Assembly: GCA_050246945.1 (NCBI GenBank)
Contig: JBFWVC010000008.1
Span: forward strand, 175,737 to 239,736
DNA from: JAEUMD01 sp050246945
GTDB taxonomy: Bacteria > Pseudomonadota > Alphaproteobacteria > Rhizobiales > Hyphomicrobiaceae
Reading direction: 5' to 3'
Length of the DNA stretch: 64,000 nucleotides
Made by a program: the position numbers and the translations under genes. Position 1 is the stretch's first letter; each line of letters begins with the position of its first letter. A model generated the notes under the pieces. That model made no database searches. It was not told the origin of the DNA and was given only the letters and a program-made list of their open reading frames with translations. This document shows, piece by piece, positions 45,438 to 54,339 of this stretch.

Positions 45438-46355
45438 TCAGTAGCGCACGCCGCCATACCAGCACATCGGATCGAGCACCCGGACCGCGGGCAGATCGGG
45501 CAGCGCGCGCGCCGCATCGAGCGTTGCCGCCTTGGCCGCCGACCCCAGGAGCGGCTCGGCCCGGCCGTGGCCCTGGCAGGCCGCAGACGCCCCGGCCAGA
45601 GCGACCGCCTCGCGTCCATTTCGCGGCGGACCGCCCTCGACAATTCCCCCGAACATGGTCCCACCACGTGGCATCACCAGAAGGTCGCTCGACTTGATGA
45701 CGTCGTCGACGGACTTGCCCTTCACGTTTTCGAGCGCGGCGACAACCAGCACGTTGGCCAGGTTCATGAGACTGGGCAAAGGCTCCGCGCCCTCGCCAGC
45801 CATATCACCGGCATCCCCGGCCACGATGAACAGATGATCCTTGAATCGCTCCGAGGCCTGCCGCACAACCAGACGCAGAGCCGCACTGCGGAGCGGTTGC
45901 GCAATCGCGACGATCCGCGCCGGTGTCCCTGAGACGAATGCGATGGCTTTGGCCAGTGCCTGTGCGTCTCCCCGAGGCGTGCGGACAGGCACCAGCCGGC
46001 CCCGGGCATAAGCCGAGAGCATCAGGATCGCGAGTTCCGTGTCGCTCTCGTCTGTCTCTGCTGACCCTACCGCCTTGTTCCCATTTCCTGGGAACGCCTC
46101 TGCCGCCGCGCCAACCGCATAGGGAGTGCGATCATTGTCGATGACATCCCAACCGATCAATTCGCCCTCGCCGTCACGCGCCAGCCGCGGCGCGATCTTT
46201 TCCGAGGTGTAATCGACTCCTCCGCCGACCAAGGCAACGGCCGTGCCACCAGGATCCTGCCCTGGTGGTACCTTGGGATCGGCTGCATTGGCACAAACAC
46301 TAAGCCACGATGACGCCGCCGCCACGACGGCCAGCCCCCGCACGCGATGCATCAT
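45438..46355 (-). CDS. Secreted subtilase-like protein lacking catalytic Asp and His
   Basis: The 305-residue protein has a signal peptide (ending ANA, residue 24) and the layout of an S8 subtilase: VALVGGGVDYTSEKIA and GWDVIDNDRTPYA stand where the catalytic Asp strand (VIDTGVDY) lies, RLVPVRTPRGD and FIVAGDAGD follow, and GASAAC (255-260) matches the GTSMA serine motif. The catalytic Asp is Gly and the GHGT histidine motif is missing, so it should be proteolytically inactive. It lies between mobB and the DUF3144-like gene. Confidence 0.65.
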   Translation of the reverse strand: MMHRVRGLAVVAAASSWLSVCANAADPKVPPGQDPGGTAVALVGGGVDYTSEKIAPRLARDGEGELIGWDVIDNDRTPYAVGAAAEAFPGNGNKAVGSAETDESDTELAILMLSAYARGRLVPVRTPRGDAQALAKAIAFVSGTPARIVAIAQPLRSAALRLVVRQASERFKDHLFIVAGDAGDMAGEGAEPLPSLMNLANVLVVAALENVKGKSVDDVIKSSDLLVMPRGGTMFGGIVEGGPPRNGREAVALAGASAACQGHGRAEPLLGSAAKAATLDAARALPDLPAVRVLDPMCWYGGVRY

Positions 46356-46372
46356 CGGCTCGATCCTTGACG

Positions 46373-47083
46373 CTATTTGTCCGGCGCTTCGTCCGTATCC
46401 CGACCAGGAGCCGGAGACGCCATTGCAGGCGCTTGCAGATCCTGTGCCGCTTCGCCCGGCCCGTCCGAACCAGACGGCACCACGCCACCCTGTTCCAACA
46501 AGGCCGCCGCCTCTGCCGCCGCCCGCGCCACGCGGCCATCGAGCGGGCCGACCGTCCGGTCGACGAGATCGGCAATCTCCGTGATGTCGTCGAGCGAGAA
46601 CACCGGCAGCGCCGGATGCTCGACCGGATAGTCGGCGGCAATGGCTATAACGTTGGAATCCTCGTCAGCGAGCGGACGCCGCGTGAACGACTGCATGCGC
46701 CGCGCCTCGATCTTCGGTATCGGGGCCGATTTGTAGCCTTCCACGATGATGAGGTCCGCCGGCTCGAGCGCGGCGATGACCTCCTCGAAGTTCGGCTCGG
46801 GCCCGCCGTTGAGCTCCGTCACGATGGCCCAGCGTGCGCCCGAAACGACCGCCACCTGGCCCGCACCCGCCCGCCGGTGACGCGCACTATCGGTCTCTCC
46901 GTCGTCGATCTGGAAGGCATGGTGGGCGTGCTTGACGGTCGCCACTTTGAGACCGCGCCGCGTGAATTCCTCGATGAGCCGCACGGTCAGAGTTGTCTTG
47001 CCGGACTTCTTCCAGCCAGCAACGCCGATGATCGGAACCTGGCCGATCGCCGCGGGCGATGGTGAATGCTTCGAGCCTGTCAC
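46373..47083 (-). CDS. mobB: Molybdopterin-guanine dinucleotide biosynthesis protein MobB
   Basis: MobB is a GTP-binding partner of MobA in forming the bis-MGD cofactor used by formate dehydrogenase. The 236-residue protein has a P-loop in GVAGWKKSGKTTLT (residues 20-33), VKHAHHAFQIDDGETDS and LIIVEGYKSAPIPKIE, all MobB signatures. A proline- and alanine-rich tail of about 60 residues follows the core. It is downstream of mobA. Confidence 0.95.
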   Translation of the reverse strand: MTGSKHSPSPAAIGQVPIIGVAGWKKSGKTTLTVRLIEEFTRRGLKVATVKHAHHAFQIDDGETDSARHRRAGAGQVAVVSGARWAIVTELNGGPEPNFEEVIAALEPADLIIVEGYKSAPIPKIEARRMQSFTRRPLADEDSNVIAIAADYPVEHPALPVFSLDDITEIADLVDRTVGPLDGRVARAAAEAAALLEQGGVVPSGSDGPGEAAQDLQAPAMASPAPGRDTDEAPDK

Positions 47084-47123
47084 GCGTCATCCTTCGAAAA
47101 TGGGCGGTCTTCCCAACATGCAC

Positions 47124-47798
47124 TCACGAGGCCAGCAGCCGCCGCGCCTCGGCAAGCTCGCCCGGTGTGTTGGCATTGAAGAAGGGATCCACCTCCTCTT
47201 CGCCGACGCAGACCGGTGCGAAATCGACACCTAACGTACCATGACGGTCGGTCCATGCCAGGACCTTCCTGACACCATCCTGAAGCGCCGCCTGTAGATC
47301 GTCCGCCAGCGCCACAGGCCACAACCCGATCACCGGGTGCAGATGCCCGTCGGAGCGCGCCAACGCTACCTGCTCGCCACCTCGCGCCGCGTGCAGCTCC
47401 GCCGCCAACCGTGCCACCAGATCCTCCGGCACGAACGGGGCATCCGTCGAAACGGTGGCGATGAATCGGACACCTGGATGATGAACCGCCGCCCAGCGCA
47501 TGCCGGCGAGCACACCGGCCAATGGTCCAACGTGCCCGCCGATGGTATCTGCCACGAAGGGCAGACTGAAGCCCTCGAAGCGCGCCGGATCGCCATTCAC
47601 GTTGATGACCATTGCGCCCACCTGCGGCGCCAGACGGTCAATGACGTGCGCCAGCATCGGCTTGCCGCCGATCTCCAGAAGCCCTTTGTCGCCGCCTCCC
47701 GGCCCGTCGGCGAACATGCGCCGCGACTGGCCGCCTGCCAGCAGTACGCCGACCACCTCGGACCGGAGTGTCTCGGGGTTGGGGAGGGATTTGGTCAC
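47124..47798 (-). CDS. mobA: Molybdenum cofactor guanylyltransferase MobA
   Basis: MobA joins GMP to molybdopterin to make MGD. The 224-residue protein shows GVLLAGGQSRRM at the nucleotide-binding start, KGLLEIGGKPML, TIGGHVGPLAGVLAGM and STDAPFVPEDLV. It overlaps the upstream DUF3306 gene by four bases (ATGA) and precedes mobB by 40 bases. Placement in the FDH island fits its role in cofactor supply. Confidence 0.95.
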   Translation of the reverse strand: MTKSLPNPETLRSEVVGVLLAGGQSRRMFADGPGGGDKGLLEIGGKPMLAHVIDRLAPQVGAMVINVNGDPARFEGFSLPFVADTIGGHVGPLAGVLAGMRWAAVHHPGVRFIATVSTDAPFVPEDLVARLAAELHAARGGEQVALARSDGHLHPVIGLWPVALADDLQAALQDGVRKVLAWTDRHGTLGVDFAPVCVGEEEVDPFFNANTPGELAEARRLLAS

Positions 47799-48667
47799 GT
47801 CGCGGTACGATCCTTGTCCGCAGCCGGGCTCGGTCGCGAGCGGGCAGCATGCTCCATTTGCGCCCCTGGCTCGGTCCCCGTGATCTCTGCGTCATAGGCG
47901 TCCAGCGCCGCCCGCTCTTCCTGCTTCACGGCCGCAGCGCACCCTGCGCCCGAACAACCGCCACTATCCATGAACGCACCACCAGCAGCAGCGTCCCCAT
48001 CCTCGGAGCCCGGCTCGCCCGTCAGCGCTGCGACATGCTCATCGCTGCCGCCAGACGTGTCGCTCTGGCCCTCCGCAACAGCAATCCCGGCATCTTCGCT
48101 CTCGGACCGCTCAGCGCCCTCGCCGCCATCACCTGCAACCGCAGTCTCGGTTCGGTCCGGCTGCCCCAGCGCTTCCCATTCGGCCACCTCGGCGTCGGAG
48201 AGAAACCCCTTACCGATCTTATAGGCGGTTCGAATGCCGCCCACCGGCACCATTGCTGCATCCGTATAGTCTTCGCAGTAATCGTCGAGGCCATCCATGT
48301 TTGCGAGCACGGGATTGGAGTTCCAAAGCTGGCGCAGCGCCTTTTTGCGCGCCTCCTCGGGGACGTCGTCCTTCATGAACTGCGTATAATCGGAATTGAA
48401 GTTCAGCTGCTCGAAATCGAAATCCGAGAAATCACGTACTTTTGTCTCCGCGACGAATCCGGCCCCTTCGACCTCGGCGTCGGCTCCCGCACGCGGCGAT
48501 GCCTCGCCCGCCGGGTAGGAGTCCGAGCACTCCGTGGGCGACCGCGCTTCGTCATTCGGCGGCGACAACTCCTCCGCGCGCACGTCATCGGCGTCGGCAA
48601 CGGCGGGCTGCCTCTTCATGCGCGACCACCGCGCCAGGAAACTCTCGTCTGATGACGTCGACATCAC
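47795..48667 (-). CDS. DUF3306-type FDH-associated protein
   Basis: The 290-residue acidic protein begins with SFLARWSRMKRQ, the DUF3306 hallmark. It continues with FSDFDFEQLNFNSDYTQFM, then RKKALRQLWNSNPVLANMDGLDDY, and ends in a low-complexity Gly/Ala/Glu-rich tail. DUF3306 genes are typically beside DUF3305 and formate dehydrogenase genes; the role is unknown. No signal peptide is seen, so it is presumably cytoplasmic. It overlaps mobA by four bases. Confidence 0.85.
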   Translation of the reverse strand: MMSTSSDESFLARWSRMKRQPAVADADDVRAEELSPPNDEARSPTECSDSYPAGEASPRAGADAEVEGAGFVAETKVRDFSDFDFEQLNFNSDYTQFMKDDVPEEARKKALRQLWNSNPVLANMDGLDDYCEDYTDAAMVPVGGIRTAYKIGKGFLSDAEVAEWEALGQPDRTETAVAGDGGEGAERSESEDAGIAVAEGQSDTSGGSDEHVAALTGEPGSEDGDAAAGGAFMDSGGCSGAGCAAAVKQEERAALDAYDAEITGTEPGAQMEHAARSRPSPAADKDRTAT

Positions 48668-48685
48668 CTTACCTTCGGCAGCGTG

Positions 48686-49267
48686 CTATGCCTTCTCGCT
48701 GCCATCGCTCTTGTCGACCTGTGCCGACTGCCGCGCAGCCATCCGCTCGCGCAGCATGACGATCGGCTCCTGCCCGAATCGGTGTTCCTCTTCGCTTCCC
48801 ATATGCGGCTGGCGCTGCCTCTTGACGAATTTCTCTTCCGTCGGATGCTCTCCCACGAATGCCACCACCATGGCCAGGAGCCGCTCCGGCATGGCAACCC
48901 GATCGACGCTGTCGAACGCCAGGTCTCCATACGACTGCGCCTCGAACGGCGAAGCGGTCACTGCATGCACGCTCACCGGATGGTCCGCATCAGGATCGAC
49001 TTCCTCGCGCAGCACAACGTAGATCGAGGGCTCGCCATTGGCGAGGTTCACACGATACGACATGGTCTCTTTGCGGTGCAGTACAAGTGGTATCGTGGCG
49101 GCATGGAACTGCGAGACGCCAATGTCTTGAACCAACTGACGCCAGTTTGCCTTTTCAGGCGGGTCGAGAAACACGCTGACGGCGCGCCAGCGATATTCCT
49201 GCCACGGGTGATCGATCTTCTCCCGCGCGACCACGACACCCAATGCAATGGATTGCTCGATCGCCAT
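48686..49267 (-). CDS. DUF3305-type FDH-associated protein
   Basis: This 193-residue soluble protein has a GVVVAREKIDHPWQEYRWR start, VSVFLDPPEKANWRQLV and FVKRQRQPHM, matching DUF3305. It lies 18 bases upstream of the DUF3306 gene, in the usual pairing. The role is unknown; co-occurrence with formate dehydrogenases suggests assembly or cofactor handling. It diverges from the polyferredoxin gene across 140 bp. Confidence 0.85.
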   Translation of the reverse strand: MAIEQSIALGVVVAREKIDHPWQEYRWRAVSVFLDPPEKANWRQLVQDIGVSQFHAATIPLVLHRKETMSYRVNLANGEPSIYVVLREEVDPDADHPVSVHAVTASPFEAQSYGDLAFDSVDRVAMPERLLAMVVAFVGEHPTEEKFVKRQRQPHMGSEEEHRFGQEPIVMLRERMAARQSAQVDKSDGSEKA

Positions 49268-49407
49268 ACGTCCTCCCAGAAAAATGGCCTTCTGGACCCC
49301 CTACGAAAGTTTATAGTACAGGAAGCCGGGCGCTCCAATGCCTTATATTAGAAGTACTTGCTGGTCGGTCGCTCTGACGCCGCCAGTCACCGCTATCCGG
49401 AGCAGAA

Positions 49408-51465
49408 ATGAGCGGAAACAAAAAAGCAACTTTGTTGGTCTGCAACTGCCAGCGAACGATGGAAATCGACGGAGAAAAACTCGCGCGTGCGCTCGGCCGC
49501 AGCACCCTGCCCATACACTCCGAGTTGTGCCGCGCCGGCCTCTCTAACTACGAGGCGGCGATCGCGACTGGCGGCGACGTCCATGTGGCCTGCACGCAGG
49601 AAGCACCGCTATTCCGCGAAGTCGCCGAGGAAAAGGCGACAACCGAAACCACTCTGCGATTCACCAACATCCGCGAAAATGCCGGCTGGTCCGAGGCGAA
49701 GGGCGCGGCCTTGCCGAAGATGGCGGCACTTCTGGCCGAGGCCATGCATACCTCCAGGCCGGCGGATTCGATGATGCTCAATTCGGACGGTGTCTGCCTC
49801 GTCTATGGTCCTGCCACGACGGCCCTGGACGCAGCAGCCAAGCTCAAGGGCCGTCTCGACGTCACCGTCCTTGTCACCGACGCCGAAGATGCACTGCCGC
49901 CATCGGTGGTCGAAACCCCCATCGCCAAGGGAATTGTCAAACAGGCAAGCGGCCACCTCGGCGCATTCGAAATCGCCGTCGACGGCTATGCGCCCGTGAT
50001 CCCCTCCTCGCGCGCGTCGCTTGACTTCGCAATGCCGCGGGACGGTGCGAGGTCGCGCTGTGATCTCATTCTGGACCTGAGCGGCCGCTCGCCACTCTTT
50101 CCGCCTGAGGCACGGCGCGATGGTTATCTTGCAATCGACCCGAAGGACACTGCAGCCGTAGCCGAAGCACTGCTTGCGCTCTCCGACATGGTCGGTGAAT
50201 TTGAGAAGCCGGTTTATATCGCCTACGATGCCCGCATCTGCGTTCACGCCCGCTCCGCCAAGGTCGGTTGCCGCAACTGCCTGGACAACTGTCCGGTCGG
50301 TGCAATCACGCCTGACGGCGATCATGTCGCCATCGACGCGGCGATCTGCGGAGGCTGCGGCAACTGCGCCAGCGTCTGCCCCACGGGCGCAGCGAGCTAC
50401 GCGTTCCCGCATCGCGAGGACATTCTGGCCCGCGCGTCTGCCATGCTCGACGCCTATGAGCGGGCTGGCGGAAAGCGTCCCATCCTCATGCTTCATGATG
50501 GAAAACACGGACGCCAGACCATCGACGCGATCGCGCGTTTCGGCCGCGGCCTGCCCGCAAACGTCATCCCGCTCGCACTCAACTCCGTGCTTCAGCTGGG
50601 CCACGATACGATGGCCGGACTGTTGGCACTCGGAGCCGAGCAGGTGATCCTCATGCCGCCGGCAGAGCGTCCCGCGGAGCTTGCCGCACTTGAGGCGCAG
50701 ACCGAACTTGCCGCTCAAATCCTCGAAGGACTGGGCTACCCGGGCGCGCGCGTGCGCATCCTGCGCGAGCACGATCCCTTCGTCGTCGACGATGCCCTTC
50801 GCGAGCTGCCCTCCCTGGCGCCGATGAAATCGCACCGCTACGCGCTGGCTGGCACCAAGCGAGATCTGGCCCGCATGGCATTCTCCAAGCTGCATGCCGC
50901 CGCGCCGGCACCGACAGACATCATCGCCTTGCCCGATTACGCGCCCTATGGCCGGATCAACATCAACGCGGAAGGCTGCACGCTTTGTCTGTCGTGTGTG
51001 GGTGCATGCCCGACCGGCGCACTCGGCGACAACGCGGAACGCCCCGAGGTTACCTTCTCCGAAGCCGCCTGCGTCCAGTGTGGCATCTGCCGCGCGACTT
51101 GTCCGGAGAAGGTCATTACGCTCGAGCCACGCTATGATTTCACCAACGCCGCCCTCTCCCGCGAGGTGCTTCACGGCGAGGAGCCCTTCCATTGCATCTC
51201 GTGCGGCAAGCCCTTCGGCGCGCGCGCCATGATCGAGCGGGTGACTGAGCGCCTGAAGTCGCACGCGATGTTCGCTAGTGAGAAGCAACTCGCCATCATC
51301 CAGATGTGCGACAACTGCCGGGTCTCCGCGATGGCCAACTTCTCCGACGATCCCTTCAAGGGCGGCGAGCGCCCCCGCGTCGTCACAACCGACGATTATC
51401 TCGCCGATACGTCGGCGGCGAAGACGGGCGGCAAGCCGCGCACCCCAGACGACTTCTTGAATTGA
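49408..51465 (+). CDS. Polyferredoxin-type 4Fe-4S protein of the FDH island
   Basis: The 685-residue cytoplasmic protein has four 4Fe-4S ferredoxin motifs in two pairs: GCRNCLDNCPVGAI (about 286) with GGCGNCASVCPTGA (about 314), and GCTLCLSCVGACPTGAL (about 523) with CVQCGICRATCPEKV (about 555). Extra cysteine pairs occur near the start (VCNCQ) and end (HCISCGKPF, CDNCR). The 170 residues between the pairs contain a hydrogenase-FeS-subunit-like stretch (LALGAEQVILMPPAER). It could carry electrons to or from the FDH system. It is the only plus-strand gene among neighbours on the opposite strand. Confidence 0.85.
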   Translation: MSGNKKATLLVCNCQRTMEIDGEKLARALGRSTLPIHSELCRAGLSNYEAAIATGGDVHVACTQEAPLFREVAEEKATTETTLRFTNIRENAGWSEAKGAALPKMAALLAEAMHTSRPADSMMLNSDGVCLVYGPATTALDAAAKLKGRLDVTVLVTDAEDALPPSVVETPIAKGIVKQASGHLGAFEIAVDGYAPVIPSSRASLDFAMPRDGARSRCDLILDLSGRSPLFPPEARRDGYLAIDPKDTAAVAEALLALSDMVGEFEKPVYIAYDARICVHARSAKVGCRNCLDNCPVGAITPDGDHVAIDAAICGGCGNCASVCPTGAASYAFPHREDILARASAMLDAYERAGGKRPILMLHDGKHGRQTIDAIARFGRGLPANVIPLALNSVLQLGHDTMAGLLALGAEQVILMPPAERPAELAALEAQTELAAQILEGLGYPGARVRILREHDPFVVDDALRELPSLAPMKSHRYALAGTKRDLARMAFSKLHAAAPAPTDIIALPDYAPYGRININAEGCTLCLSCVGACPTGALGDNAERPEVTFSEAACVQCGICRATCPEKVITLEPRYDFTNAALSREVLHGEEPFHCISCGKPFGARAMIERVTERLKSHAMFASEKQLAIIQMCDNCRVSAMANFSDDPFKGGERPRVVTTDDYLADTSAAKTGGKPRTPDDFLN

Positions 51466-51519
51466 ACTTTGCCCGCACGGCACGGCTTGATCGAACCGAA
51501 CGGCGCGGGCCGCGCCCGA

Positions 51520-52536
51520 TCAGCTTCCCGCGGCGAGGGGAAGGTTGGCGAGCAGATTTTGCGGCTTCATCCGGCAGCGATTGTCATCCGTCATCGCCAG
51601 CGCGAGGTAGATCGGCCGTCCCTTGACCCGGTCGATCACCAGCCGGTCGTCGAGGATGCGCATTCGGAACAGCGCGATGATCCGCTCCATCGCGCCCGCT
51701 GGAGCTGGCTTGCCTTCGTAAAGCGCATTCAGGATGAGATTGGACTGCTGATCGAGACCTATGTGCCAACGCCAGTCCTCGTCGTCGAGCTTGGCCCTTG
51801 GCTCCACTCGTACCTCCACGCGCAGCATATGGCCGATCCAGGCCTCGATCACCCTCGCGAACGCATCGAGCGCCGGCTGCTCGAACCGGAAGTCGACAAC
51901 GGTGTCGAACCGATCCGATCTCTCCCAATAGATCGCGGCGTTGTCATCCGTCAGCACATCGAGCGTAACCTGCTTCGGCGGCGTCCCTGTTTCTGCGAGA
52001 AGCTGTCCAAGCCCGGTGTTGCCGAGGCCCTGCGCATGCATGTCGACGATCTCCTCGTCGGCGAGCAGAAGTCGACCATCGTCCGTCGACACCTTCTGCT
52101 CGCGAAAGAACAGCTCCGCCGCCTTGAGCCGCATCGGATCCTGCACGTCCTCGAGGATATTGCGTAGGATGAGATGCACGAGCTGGTCGAGGAACATCGG
52201 CGGCATCCGCCCGGCAGGCTGCCTGACGAGCTTCAGGTAGGCGCCTTCGATCGTCCCCGCCGCCAGCAGTTGATCCCGGAACGCGAGCAGCATGCGATAG
52301 TTGTCGGCCGCATCCACATCCTCAATCTCTGCCAGTTGCGTCTCCGAAACGGGCATAGCCGGTGAGTCGAGCAATGCCTCGTGCAGAGCCACCTCCGCCG
52401 CACAACTCTCCTCCACCGGATGGATCTCCGGGCGCGTCAAATAGGCCCGTATGAAATCGGGCGTCACCCGCAACCAGCCGCTGTCGTCGGCCGCCAGGAG
52501 ATGCATCCCCGCTGATTTCCAGAAATCACGTCTCAT
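51520..52536 (-). CDS. DUF6352-type FDH-associated protein
   Basis: This 338-residue soluble protein starts MRRDFWKSAGMHLL. It contains FIRAYLTRPEIHPVEESC, LDQLVHLILRNILEDVQDPMRLKAAE and a C-terminal NRCRMKPQNLLANLP. I recall this pattern as DUF6352, a family found with formate dehydrogenases in Hyphomicrobiales; the name is from memory. The function is unknown. It overlaps the upstream DUF6505-type gene by 11 bases. The next plus-strand gene converges on it. Confidence 0.75.
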   Translation of the reverse strand: MRRDFWKSAGMHLLAADDSGWLRVTPDFIRAYLTRPEIHPVEESCAAEVALHEALLDSPAMPVSETQLAEIEDVDAADNYRMLLAFRDQLLAAGTIEGAYLKLVRQPAGRMPPMFLDQLVHLILRNILEDVQDPMRLKAAELFFREQKVSTDDGRLLLADEEIVDMHAQGLGNTGLGQLLAETGTPPKQVTLDVLTDDNAAIYWERSDRFDTVVDFRFEQPALDAFARVIEAWIGHMLRVEVRVEPRAKLDDEDWRWHIGLDQQSNLILNALYEGKPAPAGAMERIIALFRMRILDDRLVIDRVKGRPIYLALAMTDDNRCRMKPQNLLANLPLAAGS

Positions 52537-53014
52537 CGCTATCGACCGTCCAGACACGCGCATGCATCGGCTCGCCGGACGGCGGACGGATGGTGCGGAA
52601 CTCTTCCTTTATTCCATCTTCTCTTCCGGCGACGCGACGCACGGTGAGAACTGTGTTGACAGGTTGGTCTGCGGCGAGCCCGGCGGCGAATGCCACTTCC
52701 TCTTCCGCGGCTGGCAGCGCTGCGTCGATGTCCGGAGCCCCGTATCGCTCGACGAAATGGTGCGCAAGGCGATAGACGAGTTCGTCCCTGTCTGCGCTTT
52801 CGGCATGACAGACGACCGCGAACGTTGACCGGCCGAAGCTCGCAACTCCGAGAAAGCCGTTGGCGAAGGCCTGCTTCGACTTGCCCTTGAACGTCGCCGG
52901 ATCGTCGTTGGCGAAAGCGAACGCCCCCGAGACCGCCCACTCGCCCTCCGCCGCCGCGACGTCGAAAACCGCCTCGTCGCTGGCATCAAACCGGATGGTC
53001 CTCAAGAGCTTCAT
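52526..53014 (-). CDS. DUF6505-type FDH-associated protein
   Basis: The 162-residue soluble protein begins MKLLRTIRFDASDEAVFDV and has EWAVSGAFAFANDD, KSKQAFANGFLG and RDELVYRLAHHFVERYG. It fits a family I recall as DUF6505, also restricted to this gene neighbourhood. The start at 53014 fits the 10-base gap to the preceding gene; the longer frame is noise over that gene. The function is unknown. Confidence 0.75.
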   Translation of the reverse strand: MKLLRTIRFDASDEAVFDVAAAEGEWAVSGAFAFANDDPATFKGKSKQAFANGFLGVASFGRSTFAVVCHAESADRDELVYRLAHHFVERYGAPDIDAALPAAEEEVAFAAGLAADQPVNTVLTVRRVAGREDGIKEEFRTIRPPSGEPMHARVWTVDSDET

Positions 53015-53024
53015 ATCGCCATGC

Positions 53025-53810
53025 TCATTTGGATTCCGTTCTGGCAGAGCCCGGTCTCGCCTCGAGTACAGCTTCGATCGCCAGTGCGCGGACATCGCGC
53101 TCACCGAGCTTGACCAGGAGCCGTGCCTCGTCGTCCAGTCCCAGCACTCTCGCTTCGATGCGTTCCATACCGCCGCCCCCAACATGCAGCGGCGCAGCAT
53201 CCTCGTGTCCTTCCACACGGCAGACCCAGTTCTCAGCGAATACTGGCTGTCCGCCATCCTGCCAGGCGTTGATCCACGAAAGTGCATACGCTCCGATCAC
53301 TTCGAGGAAATCGCTGCGCGTATGCTCTGCAGAACCCTCATCGAAAAGCGTCGTGCGATCACGCACGTCACCGGGCTCGCCGTCGCGCACTCCTCCTGCC
53401 AGATCAATTTCCACGCCCACCACCATCCAGTCCGGCACGCTGTCGTTGTCACATGGTGCGGCAGCGAACCTGAAACGCCCCGCAACGCCTCCATTGACGA
53501 TGAGTTCGAGCGGCCAACGCAACAATATCGACGTCTTCGGCGGCATCAGCGCCCCGAGCGCCTCGATCACGGCTAGCTCGAACAACGGCACCATCTGCAG
53601 CGCAATCGGGCGCACGACTTCGGGCTCCAGCACCAGCGCCATCTCGATGCGCGACGTATTGCGCGCCCAAATGATGTCCGCCGCGCTGTAGCCGCCGGTC
53701 TCTGCCCCCTGGCACGCAGCATCGAAAACCGACCCGGGCGCCTTGACACCGTGACCGGTCAACAGCGGTGGAAATCGGGGGTCCTCGACGTGCATCCTCA
53801 GCAGCTTCAC
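53025..53810 (-). CDS. Biotin/lipoate-ligase-like protein, probably catalytically inactive
   Basis: The 261-residue protein resembles biotin/lipoate protein ligases in the core LLRWPLELIVNGGVAGRFRF (residues 97-116), which aligns with WPND..NG.K..G of BirA. The catalytic lysine position is lost and the asparagine-aspartate of WPND is replaced by LE. The N-terminal GRGRxGR nucleotide loop is replaced by GAETGGYSAADIIW. It may therefore bind a carrier or cofactor without ligating. It overlaps the DUF6494 gene by four bases. Confidence 0.75.
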   Translation of the reverse strand: MKLLRMHVEDPRFPPLLTGHGVKAPGSVFDAACQGAETGGYSAADIIWARNTSRIEMALVLEPEVVRPIALQMVPLFELAVIEALGALMPPKTSILLRWPLELIVNGGVAGRFRFAAAPCDNDSVPDWMVVGVEIDLAGGVRDGEPGDVRDRTTLFDEGSAEHTRSDFLEVIGAYALSWINAWQDGGQPVFAENWVCRVEGHEDAAPLHVGGGGMERIEARVLGLDDEARLLVKLGERDVRALAIEAVLEARPGSARTESK

Positions 53811-54001
53811 TCCAGCATGATCTCTTGCTCGATGCGGTGATCGAGATCTGTCCCCTCTGCGGTCAGCTGCATTCTGAGCGTGATGGATTTGCGCCCGGCC
53901 GCCGCTGCCTGGTGCGTCACGCGCTCGATCTCGCGCTGAGACGTCACGCCGACCTGCTTGAGGAACTTCCTCAAAGCCATATTGAGCTGGTCTTCGTCCA
54001 T
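53807..54001 (-). CDS. DUF6494-type small protein
   Basis: This is a 64-residue soluble helical protein (MDEDQLNMALRKFLKQVGV, then QREIERVTHQA and an ITLRMQLTAEG strand). A ribosome site GAGGAG lies eight bases before the ATG at 54001, which decides the start. It overlaps the next gene by four bases (ATGA). The family name is recalled from this neighbourhood. The function is unknown. Confidence 0.75.
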   Translation of the reverse strand: MDEDQLNMALRKFLKQVGVTSQREIERVTHQAAAAGRKSITLRMQLTAEGTDLDHRIEQEIMLE

Positions 54002-54236
54002 GAGTGAACTCTCCTCACTATTCCTGACCGTCACATGGGCACACGCACGTCCGCTATCGACACGAACGTGGCACGATGGGCGAATTGCCAGTAGCGCCGC
54101 GATAGGCCCGACCACACCCCGCGAAACACTACCCAATCGCGAATGTCAATGAAGACGCAGATATCACCTTCAAGTGGTTGTGCCCACTGGCCCGCGCCTG
54201 CCTCCATCTGCGTATGCCGCAGCACATCCGCACTTG

Positions 54237-54339
54237 GAGCATGTTTAGCGGAGGCATTCAGCGGTACAACGTGAAAAACATGCTCAAGCCAATGGGCCGG
54301 ATCGTGTTCGCGTTCCCATCAAACATGAACAAGATCTAG
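54237..54339. repeat. Dispersed repeat family A, two-hairpin copy ending at a stop codon
   Basis: GAGCATGTTTAGCGGAGG..AAAACATGCTCAAG (hairpin 1) and GATCGTGTTCGCGTTCC..CATGAACAAGATC (hairpin 2, one mismatch) match family A. Its right end, CTA at 54336-54338, complements the TAG stop of the 41-residue peptide gene, as at the haem-protein copy. Confidence 0.75.

Noticed and set aside
49609..51483. A 624-codon minus-strand frame opposite the polyferredoxin gene
   Set aside because: It lies fully antisense to a gene with four clear 4Fe-4S motifs and has no motif or ribosome site itself.
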